Assembly: GCA_005406025.1 (NCBI GenBank)
Contig: BGZK01000156.1
Coordinates: forward strand, 602,619 to 666,618
DNA: 64,000 nucleotides
Direction: 5' to 3'
Source: Eumeta japonica
Taxonomy: Eukaryota; Arthropoda; Insecta; Lepidoptera; Psychidae
Position 1 is the stretch's first letter. Every line of letters starts with the position of its first letter. This document shows positions 23,179 to 36,472 of the stretch, piece by piece. The translations under genes and the position numbers were made by a program. Below the pieces are notes generated by a model. That model ran no database searches and had not been told where the DNA came from. It was given only the letters and a program-made list of their open reading frames with translations.

Positions 23179-23440
23179 ATTATAAAAAAAAACTTGCGTT
23201 TATCATAGAGATTTACAAATAAATCTTTAAATTAATTTGCCTATAAATAAATAGATGTCTCTAGTATCGCCTAATTTTTATCTATACCTAAGAACAAATT
23301 CTGTTGTAAACAGAATCTAGTCAAAATATTTTCCACTTTTTCATCCCTTCATTTGAAAGCCAATACAGACTTATTACATCATCTCACTGCCGGAGCAGAT
23401 TTTCCTATAATTTCAGTCAGGTGTCCGATTGTGCTAGTAC

Positions 23441-23514
23441 CTTAGACCATCCGCGACGTTCGAGCGGAGTCGGGGGCCTTGTCGACGAGCGTCGGCTGTC
23501 ATCCGGACGACTGC
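23441..23514 (-). CDS. Possible internal coding exon, Arg/Ser/Pro-rich
   Basis: The acceptor is ggccatattag|GC at 23514 and the donor AAG|GTACTA at 23441. In the one frame that fits the downstream chain, the exon reads SRPDDSRRSSTRPPTPLERR then GWSK. It enters with two nucleotides and exits in phase 0 into the microexon reading of 23124-23145. The sequence resembles a disordered basic linker. The opposite strand and another frame are also open, and the upstream partner is unknown, so this is a weak call. Confidence 0.3.
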
Positions 23515-24541
23515 CTAATATGGCCACTGAGGCATGGAATGAAATGAAAATCAATGCTTTGATTTGACTTGGGATAGAAAATCATCGAGTAACTTGTAGT
23601 CAGTGTGGATTCGCTATCACGTGATTAGAAAGCAACGCGCCGAGCACTGCTGACCGCGCTACCCGGCACCGACAACATTACATTTAAACCGTTTCCCATA
23701 ACACAAGCAAAAGCTCATGAAATTCGTTTTAGTTATCCATTCAGCCCCTGTGACGCAACTCTTATCTTATACTTTACTACTACAGACTTTGGTACGTCAC
23801 TGCGTTGCATGTATTTAATTTTCCAACCGATTTATTTCAGTTAGGAGTCAGATATCGCTATATTCATATTTTGCACATCGATTTCTAACCTGCGTCTACA
23901 CTTGTCATACATATATAATATTCGAATCTCATTTATCGTCTCCATATCATTTCTATACATACTTCTGTTGTTATGGTTGCAATGTTTATTTTCTCGTTTA
24001 TATTTTCGTTGACGTGTATGATATATTCACTATATTACACATTACTAGGCTCTTTAAATATTTTAGACCTATTTATTCCTCTATGATGTACATATTAGGA
24101 CAATGTAAAAGACATTGCCAAGAGATCTTACCATTATATACACACGTAGCAATTTTGCTATACACACACTTTCGCCGTGTGTACATGCACACACATAGCA
24201 AAAAATTAATCATACGATAAACGATGTACTCGGTTGCGGAATCGTACCAATTTAACCCTATTCATATCTCCGGTACATCCAGTCCCGTCTATTCACGTCT
24301 CGGAGAGCGACTTAAAATCGATTGCATTATTCAAGGTGACGGAACCATGTACCGAAACTGGAAATATACGTCCGGCGTGCGGATACGCCGCCGAAAGGGA
24401 CCCGCGGGCCGTCGCTCGAACGCCATTATGCGTTATGAATATTTCAGCGTTTCAGCACGCCGCCCGCGCCGTCGCACTTACAAAAGCGTGACGCGGATCG
24501 GAGTGAATAGATGCAAAATGCGTGCGTATTGTAACATTTTC

Positions 24542-24965
24542 TTTGACGTGACAACGTCTTAAATTAGGTTGCGGCTGGGAGTCACTTATGAAGGTAACGC
24601 TCGGTAACGTAACGATTTGCCTTGCGTCTCTCTTCAACTATGATCGGTCTGCCGCGCGCAGCACTAGAAGCATAGCTTGCAAATGTATTGCAAGTTATTG
24701 TATGTATATTTGTATATAAATACGTATGTATGTGTAAAGGTAAAATAAAATTTTGTTAATATGAAATTCAGTGCGAGATTCTTTGTATAAATTAATGTTT
24801 TAAATATAATTCTTTGTATAAATAAATGTTTTAAATTGTTACTATTATTTCATCCTTCTTCCTACTATACGAATGAATATTCACATTAAAATGATTTTAC
24901 CATTCAAAGTCGTTGTCACGTAAAACTTTCGCCCGTATACCGACTTTACAGGCAACCAAATTTTT
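24542..24965 (+). mobile_element. Non-autonomous ACGTGACAACG element, copy 1
   Basis: Begins TTTGACGTGACAACGTCTTAAA and ends CGTTGTCACGTAAAAC...CTTTACAGGCAACCAAATTTTT. The inverted ACGTGACAACG motif lies 4 nt from the 5' end and about 45 nt from the 3' end. An internal tandem pair, ATTCTTTGTATAAATtAATG and ATTCTTTGTATAAATAAATG, is shared by all copies. This copy lacks about 34 bp (the GAGTCACCGAACGAGAG... block) present in the 44.8 and 48.4 kb copies. No ORF belongs to the element, so a helper transposase would be required. Superfamily not identified. Confidence 0.75.
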
Positions 24966-27556
24966 GTTTATGGCGAGAACAATAAGTGTATTGTCTATTT
25001 TGTAACTGAAGATAAAACTCACAGCATTTAATTCAATCTTTGTTTGTCTGATACCCGATCGAAAAAAAATAGTTTCAATGTTAATTTAGCAATAAAGTAA
25101 CAAATATATGGGACGACACATCAATCTTCCTAGGAGACAAATAAGGTGTTTACGATAATTCAGTAAGCGTTGACATTAATTTGCATGTAAAGAGCACCAA
25201 CTATGTGTAAAATAAAGACCATAGAAATCAATCGAAAACTATATTCTACAGACGAAGAGGGTGACATTTTCATGTTTCAACCAACGGCATTCCCTTGAGG
25301 AATGGTTCTTATACGTTCACGCAAAACTTTCGACACTACATATTCGCACACCTGTCAGCAGCCGTCGCTCGAACGCGTCGCCATAAAGGAAACTCGCTGA
25401 ATAAAGTCGCACAAAGTTTACAATCGAGTTAGAGGGCTGTAGGGCGGCCGCTTCCTGCGCTACGTGCCGACGACGTTATAGTGCGACGTTAAGCCTCTAA
25501 GCGAAATTGACGCGATAATTAAATTGGGAAACTGTGTTTGAACCCTAACTCTGCAGGGCCCCTATCTCATACTACCGTAGAGTTATTTTTAGTATACTAA
25601 CAGATTAAAATGACAAATATTAGAAAAAAAAACACAAAATATTCCATCACCTTTCACCTCGGCAATCAATAGAAACCCTCACACAACTGTACCAAATGTC
25701 CCTCATTTATATAGTCCCAACTTGATTTGTACATGTGACTTCACTGTATGTTTCGCGCCACAGGATAGCCACAGACAGTACATCTGACCCACATCTAGGT
25801 TCCATAATTAGTTGTCGTACGACATATTGCAAAAATATCGCTTTTTATAGTTTTCACACATAACAACATTGCATTTTTGGTACATATATATGGTATTGTT
25901 GGATAGATCTAATTCAGAGATACTAATTTATATGTGTCCAAGTATGAACCCATGAGTGAACTATCACTTATCTTGTAAAACGACTTTTTTTTGGTTCTTA
26001 TTCGCAACGAATTAACTGGCTGATTAGTGGCTGTCTACGTCGCTTACAAAGATATTATTACCGTTTTCCAATGTATTTTCGAAATATTCACTGTCAATAC
26101 GAATAGAGAAAATTTAAACAATTGATTCCACCGTATGCGGCAAGTGGCGGCAACATTGATTTACAAGGCGAGTGAAAAATAACGATATTAGGTTTGCCTA
26201 TCAACATATATTTATTCATCAATTCTGCAGAAATTATAGGAAAAGTCGATCTACGTATCGTAAGATCTTACAAACGACTAGAAAAACCGGTCAATTGCGA
26301 GCATGATTCACGTGGAATACGTTCTACACTTATAAATAACAGTTATTACCTACGTCTCACTTGCCCCTGCTCACCCCCATAATTAACCTCTACAATCGCA
26401 ATTCGTTCGTTAATGCTACTAGTCACTGCTTTGGTCACCGAGTCTAAAAATCTAGCAAACCGCGACTTATTCATCTAGTAGATTCACAGGTAATAGGCTG
26501 TGGCAAACGGAAAGGCAGACAAACACGAAAGTGATACCGTAAGGGTTACGTTTTTCCATCGGATGCACCGAACACTAAAAAGCTTCTACTATTGCGTAAC
26601 ATCAACGCAAGTAGAACAAAAAAGCTCATTTTGAGGAGTCTGCTCCGAGATGAAAGCCTTATTCAATGCTCCAACCCCCTTTTGTTTAGTCGGGATACGC
26701 GACGTTTAATTAACAACGAGGCTATGCGACGTGTTAATTAATAAGCGAGCGTTCAAAAAGAAGGGATATTATAACAACTTCAATATGCTACTTTCGTATG
26801 CGGATGTAGGTAGTTATTGAGGTAAACAATAAATTGACAAAGAAAAGATAAGTCCCTTAAAAAAAATTGTGTATACATTAGAAGTAAAATAAAAATTAGT
26901 GTACCAAAGTTACTTCAATATTATATTTATTACATATGAAAAGAATGAAAGAAGTGTTTATAAAGCAAAATAAAACACAAAGATTGTACTCTAGAACAAA
27001 ATACTACACATGAACATTAAACATAAATTGTATTATACAGATGTTTTATAAGCATTTCTGTTCAGGAAAATTAATATTTTCTCGAAAATTTCCTATGTAT
27101 AATTAGAATTATACATAGCCAAATTGAATAAGTGTATACAAAAAAAAACCTTGTACTTCATAAAGACAATAAGCAATACTGTTAAATATGTAAATATATG
27201 TATATCGCATTTAAATCTATAACGAGATACAGGAAAAACTAACATTAGATGTTGCATAAAATTTTGAACTTATGCATGAAACAATATGCATATAGCTTAA
27301 TGCATATAGCTTATCATCTTTTTACAGTCATACAATAGAGCATATTATTAAATAGCATATTTAGTACACATAAAGTAGATAACAATAAATATTATATTCT
27401 AAGACTGTATTTCACTCATTTTCATGGAGTTTTATGGCATATTTTACAAATATCAACATTTGAACGCATAACGCACGTATACACGAGAGTTCGTAATTTT
27501 GCGACTACTCACGTATGAGGCGTTACAAATACCTCTCTCTAGTCACGCAGTTGCAG

Positions 27557-27797
27557 CACCTCAAATACGTTCCTTACGACTACTCACGGCGCAATATTTC
27601 ATATGCGAGATGCAGCGTCGGGCTGGAGGGGGTGCCTGCTCCTGTCGCATCCCTGATTAAGGCGGCGACGTCGCGACGGAGCGAGGGGGCAGAACTGAGA
27701 TTAAAATGTCTACGAGACGCTTTCGGTGCTATGAGCCGAGAGCTCTTAGCGTTTCATCAAGATTCAAATCGCAATGTCGTAAAACGCGTTGGGCGGA
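27557..27797 (+). CDS. Hypothetical ORF or exon
   Basis: An open frame starts after a possible acceptor (ctagtcacgcag|TTG, about 27557) or at an upstream ATG (27515). It runs about 80-95 codons to a stop at 27800-27802, with a possible donor CGGAG|GTAGGG at about 27797. The residues look non-random and helical, e.g. EGVPAPVASLIKAATSRRSE followed by ...LRLKCLRDAFGAMSRELLAF. I recognise no family. The islet is GC-richer than its surroundings, which lowers stop frequency, so chance is a real alternative. Confidence 0.25.
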
Positions 27798-28792
27798 GGT
27801 AGGGAGAAACTTTTTGATGTTTTTTTTTTTTGAGGACCAAAGTATGTGTATATAAATAGATAAAGGCAAAACGATTCACGACCGACGAACGACGATCCTT
27901 TAGTGTCATAACAAAAAAAAAATGTAAACATATGATTTTTTTTTTCCACCTTCGATATAGAATCAAAGGCCCTTTATATGGAAGTCCCTATTTAATTTAG
28001 ATTTATTTTTTATCAATAAATGGCTGTTTTCAAATTGTTATTTAGTGTTAATTCATTTAATTTATTTTTTATTCAAATGCAATGGTATTTAATTCTTTTG
28101 TATTGTAAATACGTACAAAAGCGTATCGTCACAAATATACAATGAGCGAATGTATAAGAGCGAAATAAAAATTTTCGAAACTTGTAAATTCAGATATGTT
28201 TTTCTCAAATTTTTGACTATATATGGTCCAATTTCAACCAGTGGACGAGCACTAGTTATTTAAAAATACTATTGCTACACTGTCAGGTACTTGGGAATTA
28301 ACAGAAGAAGCCAAAGCAATTTTTTCCATTTTTCTTTTATTTAAAGGATTCTTGTATACGACAAAAATCAGTAAAATCATTGGTCTAAAAAAGAACTTTG
28401 ACGGGATACTTTTATCAAAAGACCACCCCTTCACGGTTCGGATAAGAGCATCAAACTATTATTTATTGACACTTCGCATAAATGCGTTTGCGTCGCATGA
28501 AACCTTAGGAATCGATTAGTAGTGACTATTAAACAACCTTATACTAAGACGTTTTGTTTCTTGTTTGTGGGTATTTTACCCTCCAAAGATAGTAATATAT
28601 ACATCATCAAGCTATTGTAAACGACGATGGTTTTCAATAATTGATTCCAAATTGCATTTCTTAATTGCTAAAAACAGAGTGGATACATTCAAAGAGGGTA
28701 GAATCGTTTGAAAAATGTAACACCAGCACCGAGATGAGAAGCATCAACAGTGATAAAACACATGACAAATCATGAGAATAGTACAAAATGAT

Positions 28793-29075
28793 GAACGACG
28801 ACGGCCCGAGTGGTCAAGACCGTTGCTTGGGAACTAATAGCGGGTCCGAGTCCTAGCCACGGCGTGTCAATTAAATTAGAAGTCGAAATAAAACCATATT
28901 AAGATATCGGTGCCGGAAGTTGTCACCGCATCGGTTACAATGTTTATTAGCGAACCCTAATCTTCATTGGGCCAGTGTGGAGACTTCAAGGTACAAGGCC
29001 CTCAATCAGAATTAAAAAGATTGCGGAAGAAAATGCTTCAGCAGTGGGGGCGATTGAAAATCTAATACAACAAAA
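28793..29075 (+). repeat. tRNA-derived SINE
   Basis: The head reads GACGGCCCGAGTGGTCAAGA (A box) ... GCGGGTCCGAGTCCTAGCCA (B box, 28843-28853). The body ends in the lepidopteran SINE motif CATTGGGCCAGTGTGG ... TGCTTCAGCAGTGGGGGC. Pol III-transcribed and mobilised by a LINE. This copy is old: the segment between the two 3' motifs is diverged. The head is too irregular for a functional tRNA-Ser or tRNA-Leu. Confidence 0.75.
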
Positions 29076-29764
29076 TTAAAACGAAAGGTTCACGGAAGCT
29101 CATGAAATAGCAAAAGCCCTGTTATATTTTTAACTTTTAATAATGCGCGAACGTGCTAAAAACCGACTAATACCCGCCAACAGCACAATACAGTACGTGA
29201 TCGGGGTGTAAACATACAAAAATAAAACACGCTGTGAATATAATTCGAAGCCTTTTTTTTTCAGTTAAATGTTACTATGGTTAGTTAGGGAATGGTTTGC
29301 GATGGCATTGAACGTTTCTAGAAGAAATAAGGAGAATTTCCAAATAAAGTATTATTATAATATAAGTAATATAATTAAATATAAAATCATAATATTCACA
29401 AACAAATAAGCAAATAGGGTAAATTAATAAATCAAATTAGCATTCAATACATTTCCATATACGATAATTTTCGCTACAATATAGAGAAATTAACGCTTTA
29501 AACGAGTTAAAGTGACTCGCAATTTTAAAAAATTACACTGTAATTCATATCACTGTAAGTAAAAGAGCGCTTATGTCATATAGAATAGATATGATAATAG
29601 AAGTCCATCATAATTAATCACGTTAGAAGATTGTTACAGAAAGTAGTCCACATGGCTTCATCAAAATCGCTGATTGTAATATTGTTTAAATAAATATTGC
29701 ACAAACATACCGACAAGGAAGTCGTTCGTTGATCAACAAGTCGTGTCTAATGGCCGCTTTCGAA

Positions 29765-29885
29765 ACGTAACGCATCGAGGGATGGAAACCGCGCGCGTCA
29801 CAGACAACGATATAATTAAGGGCATCCGACTAATTAGGATGCACCGCGCGCCGGCCGGTGGCGCGTGACCGACACGTTTTAATAT
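29765..29885. promoter_or_regulatory. GC-rich islet with homeodomain-type TAATTA sites
   Basis: GATAATTAAGGGC and GACTAATTAGGATGC lie 15-20 bp apart, next to a near-palindromic GC core (GCACCGCGCGCCGGCCGGTGGCGCG). The arrangement resembles an enhancer or conserved element but is not diagnostic. Confidence 0.25.
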
Positions 29886-31457
29886 CTATTTTTAATTGTT
29901 TGTACAGACGTTTTTATGGAGTGCGCTGTTTGTGTTATTGCTGCCGCGTAAACTAATTGCATTGGGATGTTGAGTGGACAGGATGTTTGTGTAATTTATT
30001 TCCTAAGCATTTTAAATTGGCTCCATTTAGTTTTTTTTTTTTTACAGACTAACCATTACTATATAACTGAAATTTATATTCGGTTATACTTCTTTCAGTT
30101 TTTTTTTCACTAGAGGTAATCTGAAAATAGTATAAATTCGGTACTAAATAGACCACCATATTTTAACAAATACATTCGGCTATTAAACTGCCTAATTCGC
30201 AATGACAGCAACGATACATAGACACGTCGGTGTTATCCCACTGTATGGGGATTATGGAATATAGGATGGCGCGACGGCAGGGGGGCGAGTTAAAGCGCAC
30301 ATCGGTACGATGCAGCCGATCACATTTTCCGGTCGGCCGGCTGCGCCGCAAAATCGAAGTTAGAATGCATTTCGTAAAGGTAAAATCATTTTTATAAAAA
30401 AGTATCGTTACTTTAAATTACGATAAACTGAACGGATATGAAACTAACACGAAATTTAGACAGGAAAAAATACATGAACATAAGTAGAAGCGTTAACGAA
30501 TTCAAGAAACAGGTCAAATATCGAGGAAATTACGACATAAAAGCTTTTAAAACTGAACATGACAACGCAAATTTTTAAACGAGTCACTTATTTACAGCAC
30601 TGTCAGCGAGTCGCACCAGAAGATAAAACGCTTACTGTAAAAGTAAATGTACAATTTGACATATGATCTATGGAAAATTCTACCGAGTCTTACGGTTTAC
30701 AAATTTCATTCTTTTTTTTTTCTTTCGGTCCAGTCCGCCGCATCTATTGCATGCCGATTGAAAAATTAACATATCCCATAAAAAATTATATCCCTTCCGA
30801 CATCATCAATCTTCATATACCACAGTCGTAGCTACAGCGACATATTCAATCGCGGCATCGAGAAAAACTATTTAGGGACGAGAGAAAAAAAACATGATTG
30901 CACAGCGAACCGGAAAACTAACTTATACGGCACCGCCGTAACAGGTTGACCGCCACGTTATGGTATAGAGTGGGCGGACGCTTAGTGCGATCGAAGTGTC
31001 TTGTTAAACAAACCTACTGCTTTGGAAATATCAAACGTGATAATTAAATATGTTTGCTTTTTTTTTACGATAGAGATACCCATTTGGGCAGGCCCGAGTT
31101 CCGAGTTATAATCGACGCGCAGCGGGTTTTATAAGAAAATAAGCGTTATGTTATTTTACACGTCGCGTGGGCATTTGTGTATATTGATAGCATTGGCTCT
31201 AATAAAATAAATAAATAAATAAGAAGACTGTACTTACTACACTGTTCAGTACTGATAAAATAAAATAAAAGATATTCCAATTGGAAAAATTGAGAATCAC
31301 CATTTTATGGAAAGAAAACTTATCGGAGAAATGCCTTTTTAATTGCATTGAGAAGAAAAGTTTTTGTAAGTAAAATATAATGTGTATTTATACGCGTCTA
31401 ATTTAAATATAACTTTTTTTTTAACATTTTAAAATAGAAGAAAAAAAAGCTATATAA

Positions 31458-31490
31458 ATGGGTATGGGCATGAACATGGACATGGACAAA
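31458..31490. repeat. Short (ATGGAC/ATGGGC)n tract
   Basis: atgggtatgggcatgaacatggacatggac: five imperfect 6-bp units. Confidence 0.7.
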
Positions 31491-32730
31491 AAAAATAAAA
31501 ATAATCACAAATTAAAATAAAATGTTCTATACGACGGACATACCTAGTTATTAAAAAAAATATACTCAACTTTAAAATACACATCGAAGATCTACGCTGT
31601 ATTTTACTTCCCGATCAGCACAATACATACCTGTAACAAAAACAGAAAGAATATATGTAATTATTTAAATAATCAATATAATTAACAATATATTGAAAGA
31701 ATACGAAGTAAGATTAAAAGAGAAACAGTGAAACATGTAATTACGAAGACAATGCGAAAAGAGATGAGAATAAAGCTACATACACACTAGTGAACATTTG
31801 AATCGTGACACTTTCAGAAACGGAAATTTACGTGTTTCTGAAAGCTCCGCAACACGTTTCACAATATTCTACAACAATACGTGATCCAGGCGGTTTCATA
31901 GGTCCTGTTGGCGCGCCCGGTCCGCGAACGGGAACAAGCCAAAATACAAGAGACGCAAACAGCAAAAACCAGTTTAACTTTTTTTCTAGAAACGTGAATG
32001 TTTGCACATCCGCGTGTACGCCTAAACGCGCCTATAGGGAATAAATAATTGAATTGTAAAGGCGCGATTAAGGCACCACATACAGCCGATGCCTTTTTAA
32101 ACAGAAGGAATTGTACATATTATTTTAAGATCGTCTCCTCGTTACTTTCTTTTTTTCTAACACATTATTTTGATAGACCGACCGGCGGACAGAAAAGCAC
32201 ATATTTCTGTTCATCTTATTGGATACCAACAGAGCGCCTGATTCAAACATTGAATATCAAACCGACAAGCGGTACATAAATGAAGGTTTAAAACTCTGTG
32301 TATTCAAGATAGACAAATTTAGAAATGAATTATTGCGCCTTTCTTAGTGCATCAGTATATAATATAAAGCACCGAACGAATGATGCAATCGTGTGCAATC
32401 CCTCGTGCGTTTCTCGACAACACAAAAAGGTCAATTCGTGCCTGCATTCGCGGGGCTTCGGGTGAAGTTTGTAAATGACGGCGCTAGGGAAGCCGCACTT
32501 GCAACACCGATAAGTGCATACATAAAGCGCGTTGGCTTATAGCGTCAACCGGATAAGCGTCGTCGAAAGGGTTCTGTAGATTAATTATACTACGTATATT
32601 ACTTCTCTATTTTTTCTATAAGATTTATATTCCTCCAATCGAATTTACTTTATTTAATTGTAAGATATATACATAAAATTGTGTGAGGTTTTATTAGCCC
32701 ATTTCTGAGGCATACTCTAGCTTAATCTAT

Positions 32731-32810
32731 ATTAGGCTATTAGGTTTATATTAGGTTATAGCTATATTATATTAGGTTAGGTTTATATTATATTAGGTTT
32801 TATTTTAGAT
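32731..32810. repeat. TTAGG-rich imperfect minisatellite
   Basis: Six or so TTAGG motifs, including one TTAGGTTAGG, separated by TTTATA/CTATATTATA spacers. TTAGG is the usual insect telomere unit, but the spacers make this an imperfect AT-rich minisatellite rather than a telomeric block. Confidence 0.6.
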
Positions 32811-33282
32811 CAAGGAGATTGGAAGTTAAATCCTCCGGGACTTAGAAACTCCCATAGACTGCTAAAGAGGAGTTTGCTATATTTTTATATTACTGCATAA
32901 AAAATGTAAAAGTATGTTTGTATGGATGTTTGTTTATTTGAGTAAGAGGGTAAAGAAAGCTATTTTTTATAACTAGTACCCGAGTAGTTACTTTTAAATT
33001 GCTAGTTAGACTGCAAAAGACACTAGTATCCAGTAACGTCATTGTTTACTAGAGCCATATAGAATAATGTTAAACTTCGTTTTGCGAGAAAGAAATGGCA
33101 TTTAATTTTTGATGATTCATAGTTTATTATATTTTTGACCGATTTCTATTTCGATTTCACTTTTGGTCATCATGTCAAGTCAGCTTATACAATTCATCAT
33201 AAAATATGATATTCGATGCGGTAACAACATACCCTTAATGAAATTCAACATAAAATAAGAACTCATTGATTGTTTTTTCCAA

Positions 33283-33352
33283 GACCGGGATTCGGAACTT
33301 GACATTTTCGGTTTCGAAGGCAACAGCTCTATACCACTCGGCTATCATCAAA
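33283..33352 (-). repeat. tRNA-derived SINE head (minus strand)
   Basis: On the minus strand TAGCCGAGTGGTATAGAGCT (A box) is followed 33-35 bp later by AAGTTCCGAATCCCGG (B box). Spacing and motifs fit a tRNA-like Pol III promoter. No full cloverleaf is convincing, so it is called as SINE-derived. Confidence 0.55.
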
Positions 33353-36080
33353 ATTTCTAGTAACAATTTAAACTGTACATATACCACTTTAACGCTAAAT
33401 GTAAATAATTGAATTATACAATAAAACGCGTCACGTAGCGTGATATGTAACGTGTTTTTTTAATAAAACAATTTTCTGTCGAAAATTAAACCTTTCACTG
33501 AGATTCCAACCTCCAAGATATTATTATAAACTGAAGTATTTTATTTCAGAGTTTTTTTTTGCGCGTTACATTATTATATAAAATTATAATTCAAAATATT
33601 AAAATTGAATTTTATATATTGCTACATATTTACAAATATATAGTAGTGTTGAAGCGTCAAATGGGTTCTTTTATAAAAGTGGCGAATCCCTCAAGTTTTA
33701 ATACCGAGAATAATTCCTTACTTAAATTACATCCCCAAGTAATCCTTGAGCAATATAGATAAGGCGGGCTTAATTTGCGCCTGGAATTGATCCGACGCGA
33801 CGCCTTGAAGGCGATTAGTCGGGTGTTCGAAGAAAAAAATTCACTTAAAAAGAAAAATACGGAATTCTCTAAGCGTATCGCATAAGATAAATAAACCCGG
33901 CGACAAAAAAAAAGAATTGAACTAAAAAGGAATGTGACGGAAAAGAATGAACATCTACTTCCATAAACTTACAAATATACCTACATAAAATACGATTTTC
34001 CCATAATTTCGTGAAACTGTGAGGGGCGTGGTGCGTAACCAATTGCTTTGACTGATTGAATTCAACCACAAGATTGTTGTACTAGCAAAGACGGTGAATA
34101 AATTGTATTGGAAAAGTCATGGGGTATGGGAAAATATTAAGACCGGACATGGTTTTTTATGCTTGTATAATTGGTTCGTAACTTTTTTTTTTATCATTGA
34201 CTACATGGCATTAAGTTCAAAGTGCGGTAGCCAGAGGACCTTCTTCGACTATGCAGCCAGAAAATGCACATACACGTGTGTGCAGTAATATATACGTTTT
34301 TTCTATTATTAAATTATTATTATTATTAAAACTCAACATGACGCAAGTTGCGGTCACGTCATTGTTTAGACATTTCACATTGAACAGCAGTAGATTCAAC
34401 GGAGGCCTTGAAGAACGAGTTTACCTCCCAATGTTTTCCTTTACCGTTATCAAGTATCGTTGGATAAACCAATGTTTTTATACGTAGAAAAATTTGCTAA
34501 CACATGTGCGGAATTGAACCTACGACGTTCAGACTAAAGTTCGAATTTTTATCAGGCCCGTATCTCGATGTCAATTCTTGGGGAAAACTTGTTATTTATG
34601 TAAGCAGACGTAAAATATACATATGAAGTTCCGTCAATTCACAAAAAGCTTAAACCACGCCTCAAAATAAATGCCATTTTCGTAATCAATGTCTAGTTTT
34701 ATTTTTTCTATAATACAACGTCAAAAAACCCATGTCGATTTTCAGGTTTTATTTATTTTTACGAGGTTTTGAATTTAAATGTTTATTTAATATTGATACT
34801 TTGAATATTTAATATTGATCCTGGGCGTTCATGAGTCAGTGAGTTAGTCAAGATTTTTCTTTATATATATAGAACATTCATGATATAATTGAAGTCTTAC
34901 AATATTTAAAACATATAATCTCAAAATACAAATAGAATATCAAAGCATACCTAAAAAGCAAAATAAATATTCTTAAATAGAAATTATAGATTAAACTTTA
35001 ACAACTAAATTTGTTATGCAAAGGATTTCATTATGAGAATCGGTCACGGCCCTCTGACCCACCAGACCGAGCTTTCCTAAGGAAATGTCGAAGAAATAGC
35101 AAATAATTGAAACCGGCATTGTGTTCAGAAACGTTGTGACACCATAGAAAATTGATTATAACCCTTTCAAAATAATTGTCGATCACAACCGAGGGGGATT
35201 TTGCAGCAAACTTTAATTATAATAAGTAGTAGTTCTTATTCACTACAATTCGTTTGTAGGTTAAGTGTGTTTAAGCGCGCAATGCCTTCTCTATAATAAT
35301 GTGATTTGAGTTCGCCTTTGCTTAAAGGTGATGTTTATTTACGTGTTTTGGAATGAAATTCGAAAACTGCTCTTATCCTTAGCTCTTGAAAAGTCACGTT
35401 TTTCATTTCAATTTAAAGAACACTTGACCCCTTTTAATGTATCTCAATTGTTTAGAAGCTTTCATATATGACGGCCGAATAATGCGCATGAGTCTGTTCT
35501 CTATTGAATTGAATGTTAGATATTAAGAAAAGTAAATTATTATCATTATATTATATTTTGTTTTATAACGTACTACTTATATTATTAATCCATAAGCGTA
35601 CACGCATCAAACTAAGTATACATATCGTCGTATAAAAGAGATAATGTATAGCATTAGTATTTATTAAACAAGAAACTTGGATTTATTGTAAGAATATATA
35701 ATGGAACATTTCATACCATATGTAACAAATTCAATAAATAGTAAATAATTTTTGAATAGGGTTTTTATTCTTTTAAAATAATAATACATTTTTTTGTCAA
35801 AATCGTATAAAAAGAAATATATAATAAGTAATACATTTGTATTTGAAAACTATAAAAGTACATTTGTAAATTCGGCATTGAGAATTGACAGCATTTCTAT
35901 ACTTATTACTATATTGTACTTATTACTTTATGATCATATTCCATTATTATTTGAATTAAATTATATTTTTGCATATATTACTTACAATCAAATGACAACC
36001 CTGACGATTACCAACGTAAATAAATAACAGTTGCAGTGCGATGGCGACCTAAATGCATCTAATAAACTCCCTGATTGTGT

Positions 36081-36100
36081 AATGCACCTACAGGTGCATT
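36081..36100. repeat. Palindrome with paired E-box-like halves
   Basis: AATGCACCTACAGGTGCATT has perfect 9-bp arms around AC. CACCT/AGGTG is the zinc-finger/E-box-type half-site. It may be coincidental. Confidence 0.5.
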
Positions 36101-36472
36101 GATTGCGCCTCGGCTTACGCTTTATTATGCTAACATTTATATGATGTTAATCGCCTTGTAATGTGGCAACATGTGTAATTTCAATACAGAATAGTCCTTG
36201 TATTTATGTTGTCCTTTCGCTCACTGAGCAGTTGTTAAAATAATTATAAATAATTTGCACATACCAAGGTCGTATTATAAAAAAAAAAACCAAAAACTGG
36301 ACAGTATAATCTCTAGGAACCTTAAAAAGAAGTCAAATCCTCGATAGATATTATTGTAGACAATTTACATTCGCAGCTTCACCTGTATGCGCCAGAATGA
36401 ACAGAATGAAATGCTACTTCTTTTCAATTGACCGATGTCGTTGTGGCCATTATGGTACGAATCCCGCTACGA

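Larger units (their letters stand above)
1..23514 (-). other. Multi-exon protein-coding gene model, supervillin-like (3' part outside window)
   Basis: This is a gene-level entry linking the minus-strand exons listed separately. Reading right to left: 23441-23514 (weak), 23124-23145 or 23124-23178, 12357-12486, 11716-11790, 10140-10251, 2914-2999 and 1-52. Phases agree at each junction: 1 nt joins 2 nt (P), 2+1 (R), 2+1 (R), 0+0, then 2+1 (G). Together they give roughly 160 open residues. The product is acidic/basic, low in hydrophobics, and has no signal peptide or membrane segment, as expected for a cytoskeletal scaffold. The segment spanning the 11716 and 10140 exons follows an S-I-x-E-R-x-A-x-L-x-x-S-x4-W-R-x-R spacing that I recall from the N-terminal, actin-binding half of vertebrate supervillin. 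The gelsolin-like domains that would prove the family would lie left of position 1. The exon chain is fairly secure; the family name is a hypothesis. Confidence 0.6.

Noticed and set aside
24224..24562. Plus-strand ORFs of 85-112 codons before element copy 1
   Set aside because: They run into the mobile element (ending FFDVTTS, shared with the 44.8 kb copy) and are Arg-rich by GC composition.
25440..25482. Short plus-strand frame GGRFLRYVPTTL after an acceptor-like ctgtag
   Set aside because: Only 12 codons before a stop, no partner exon, and a GC-rich islet explains the codon bias.
28802..28864. Possible functional tRNA-Ser/Leu
   Set aside because: A and B boxes are good, but the acceptor stem does not pair and a SINE body follows.
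31805..32044. Collagen-like stretch GGFIGPVGAPGP in a plus-strand ORF
   Set aside because: Only three Gly-X-Y-like triplets with no continuation and no flanking splice sites; likely chance.
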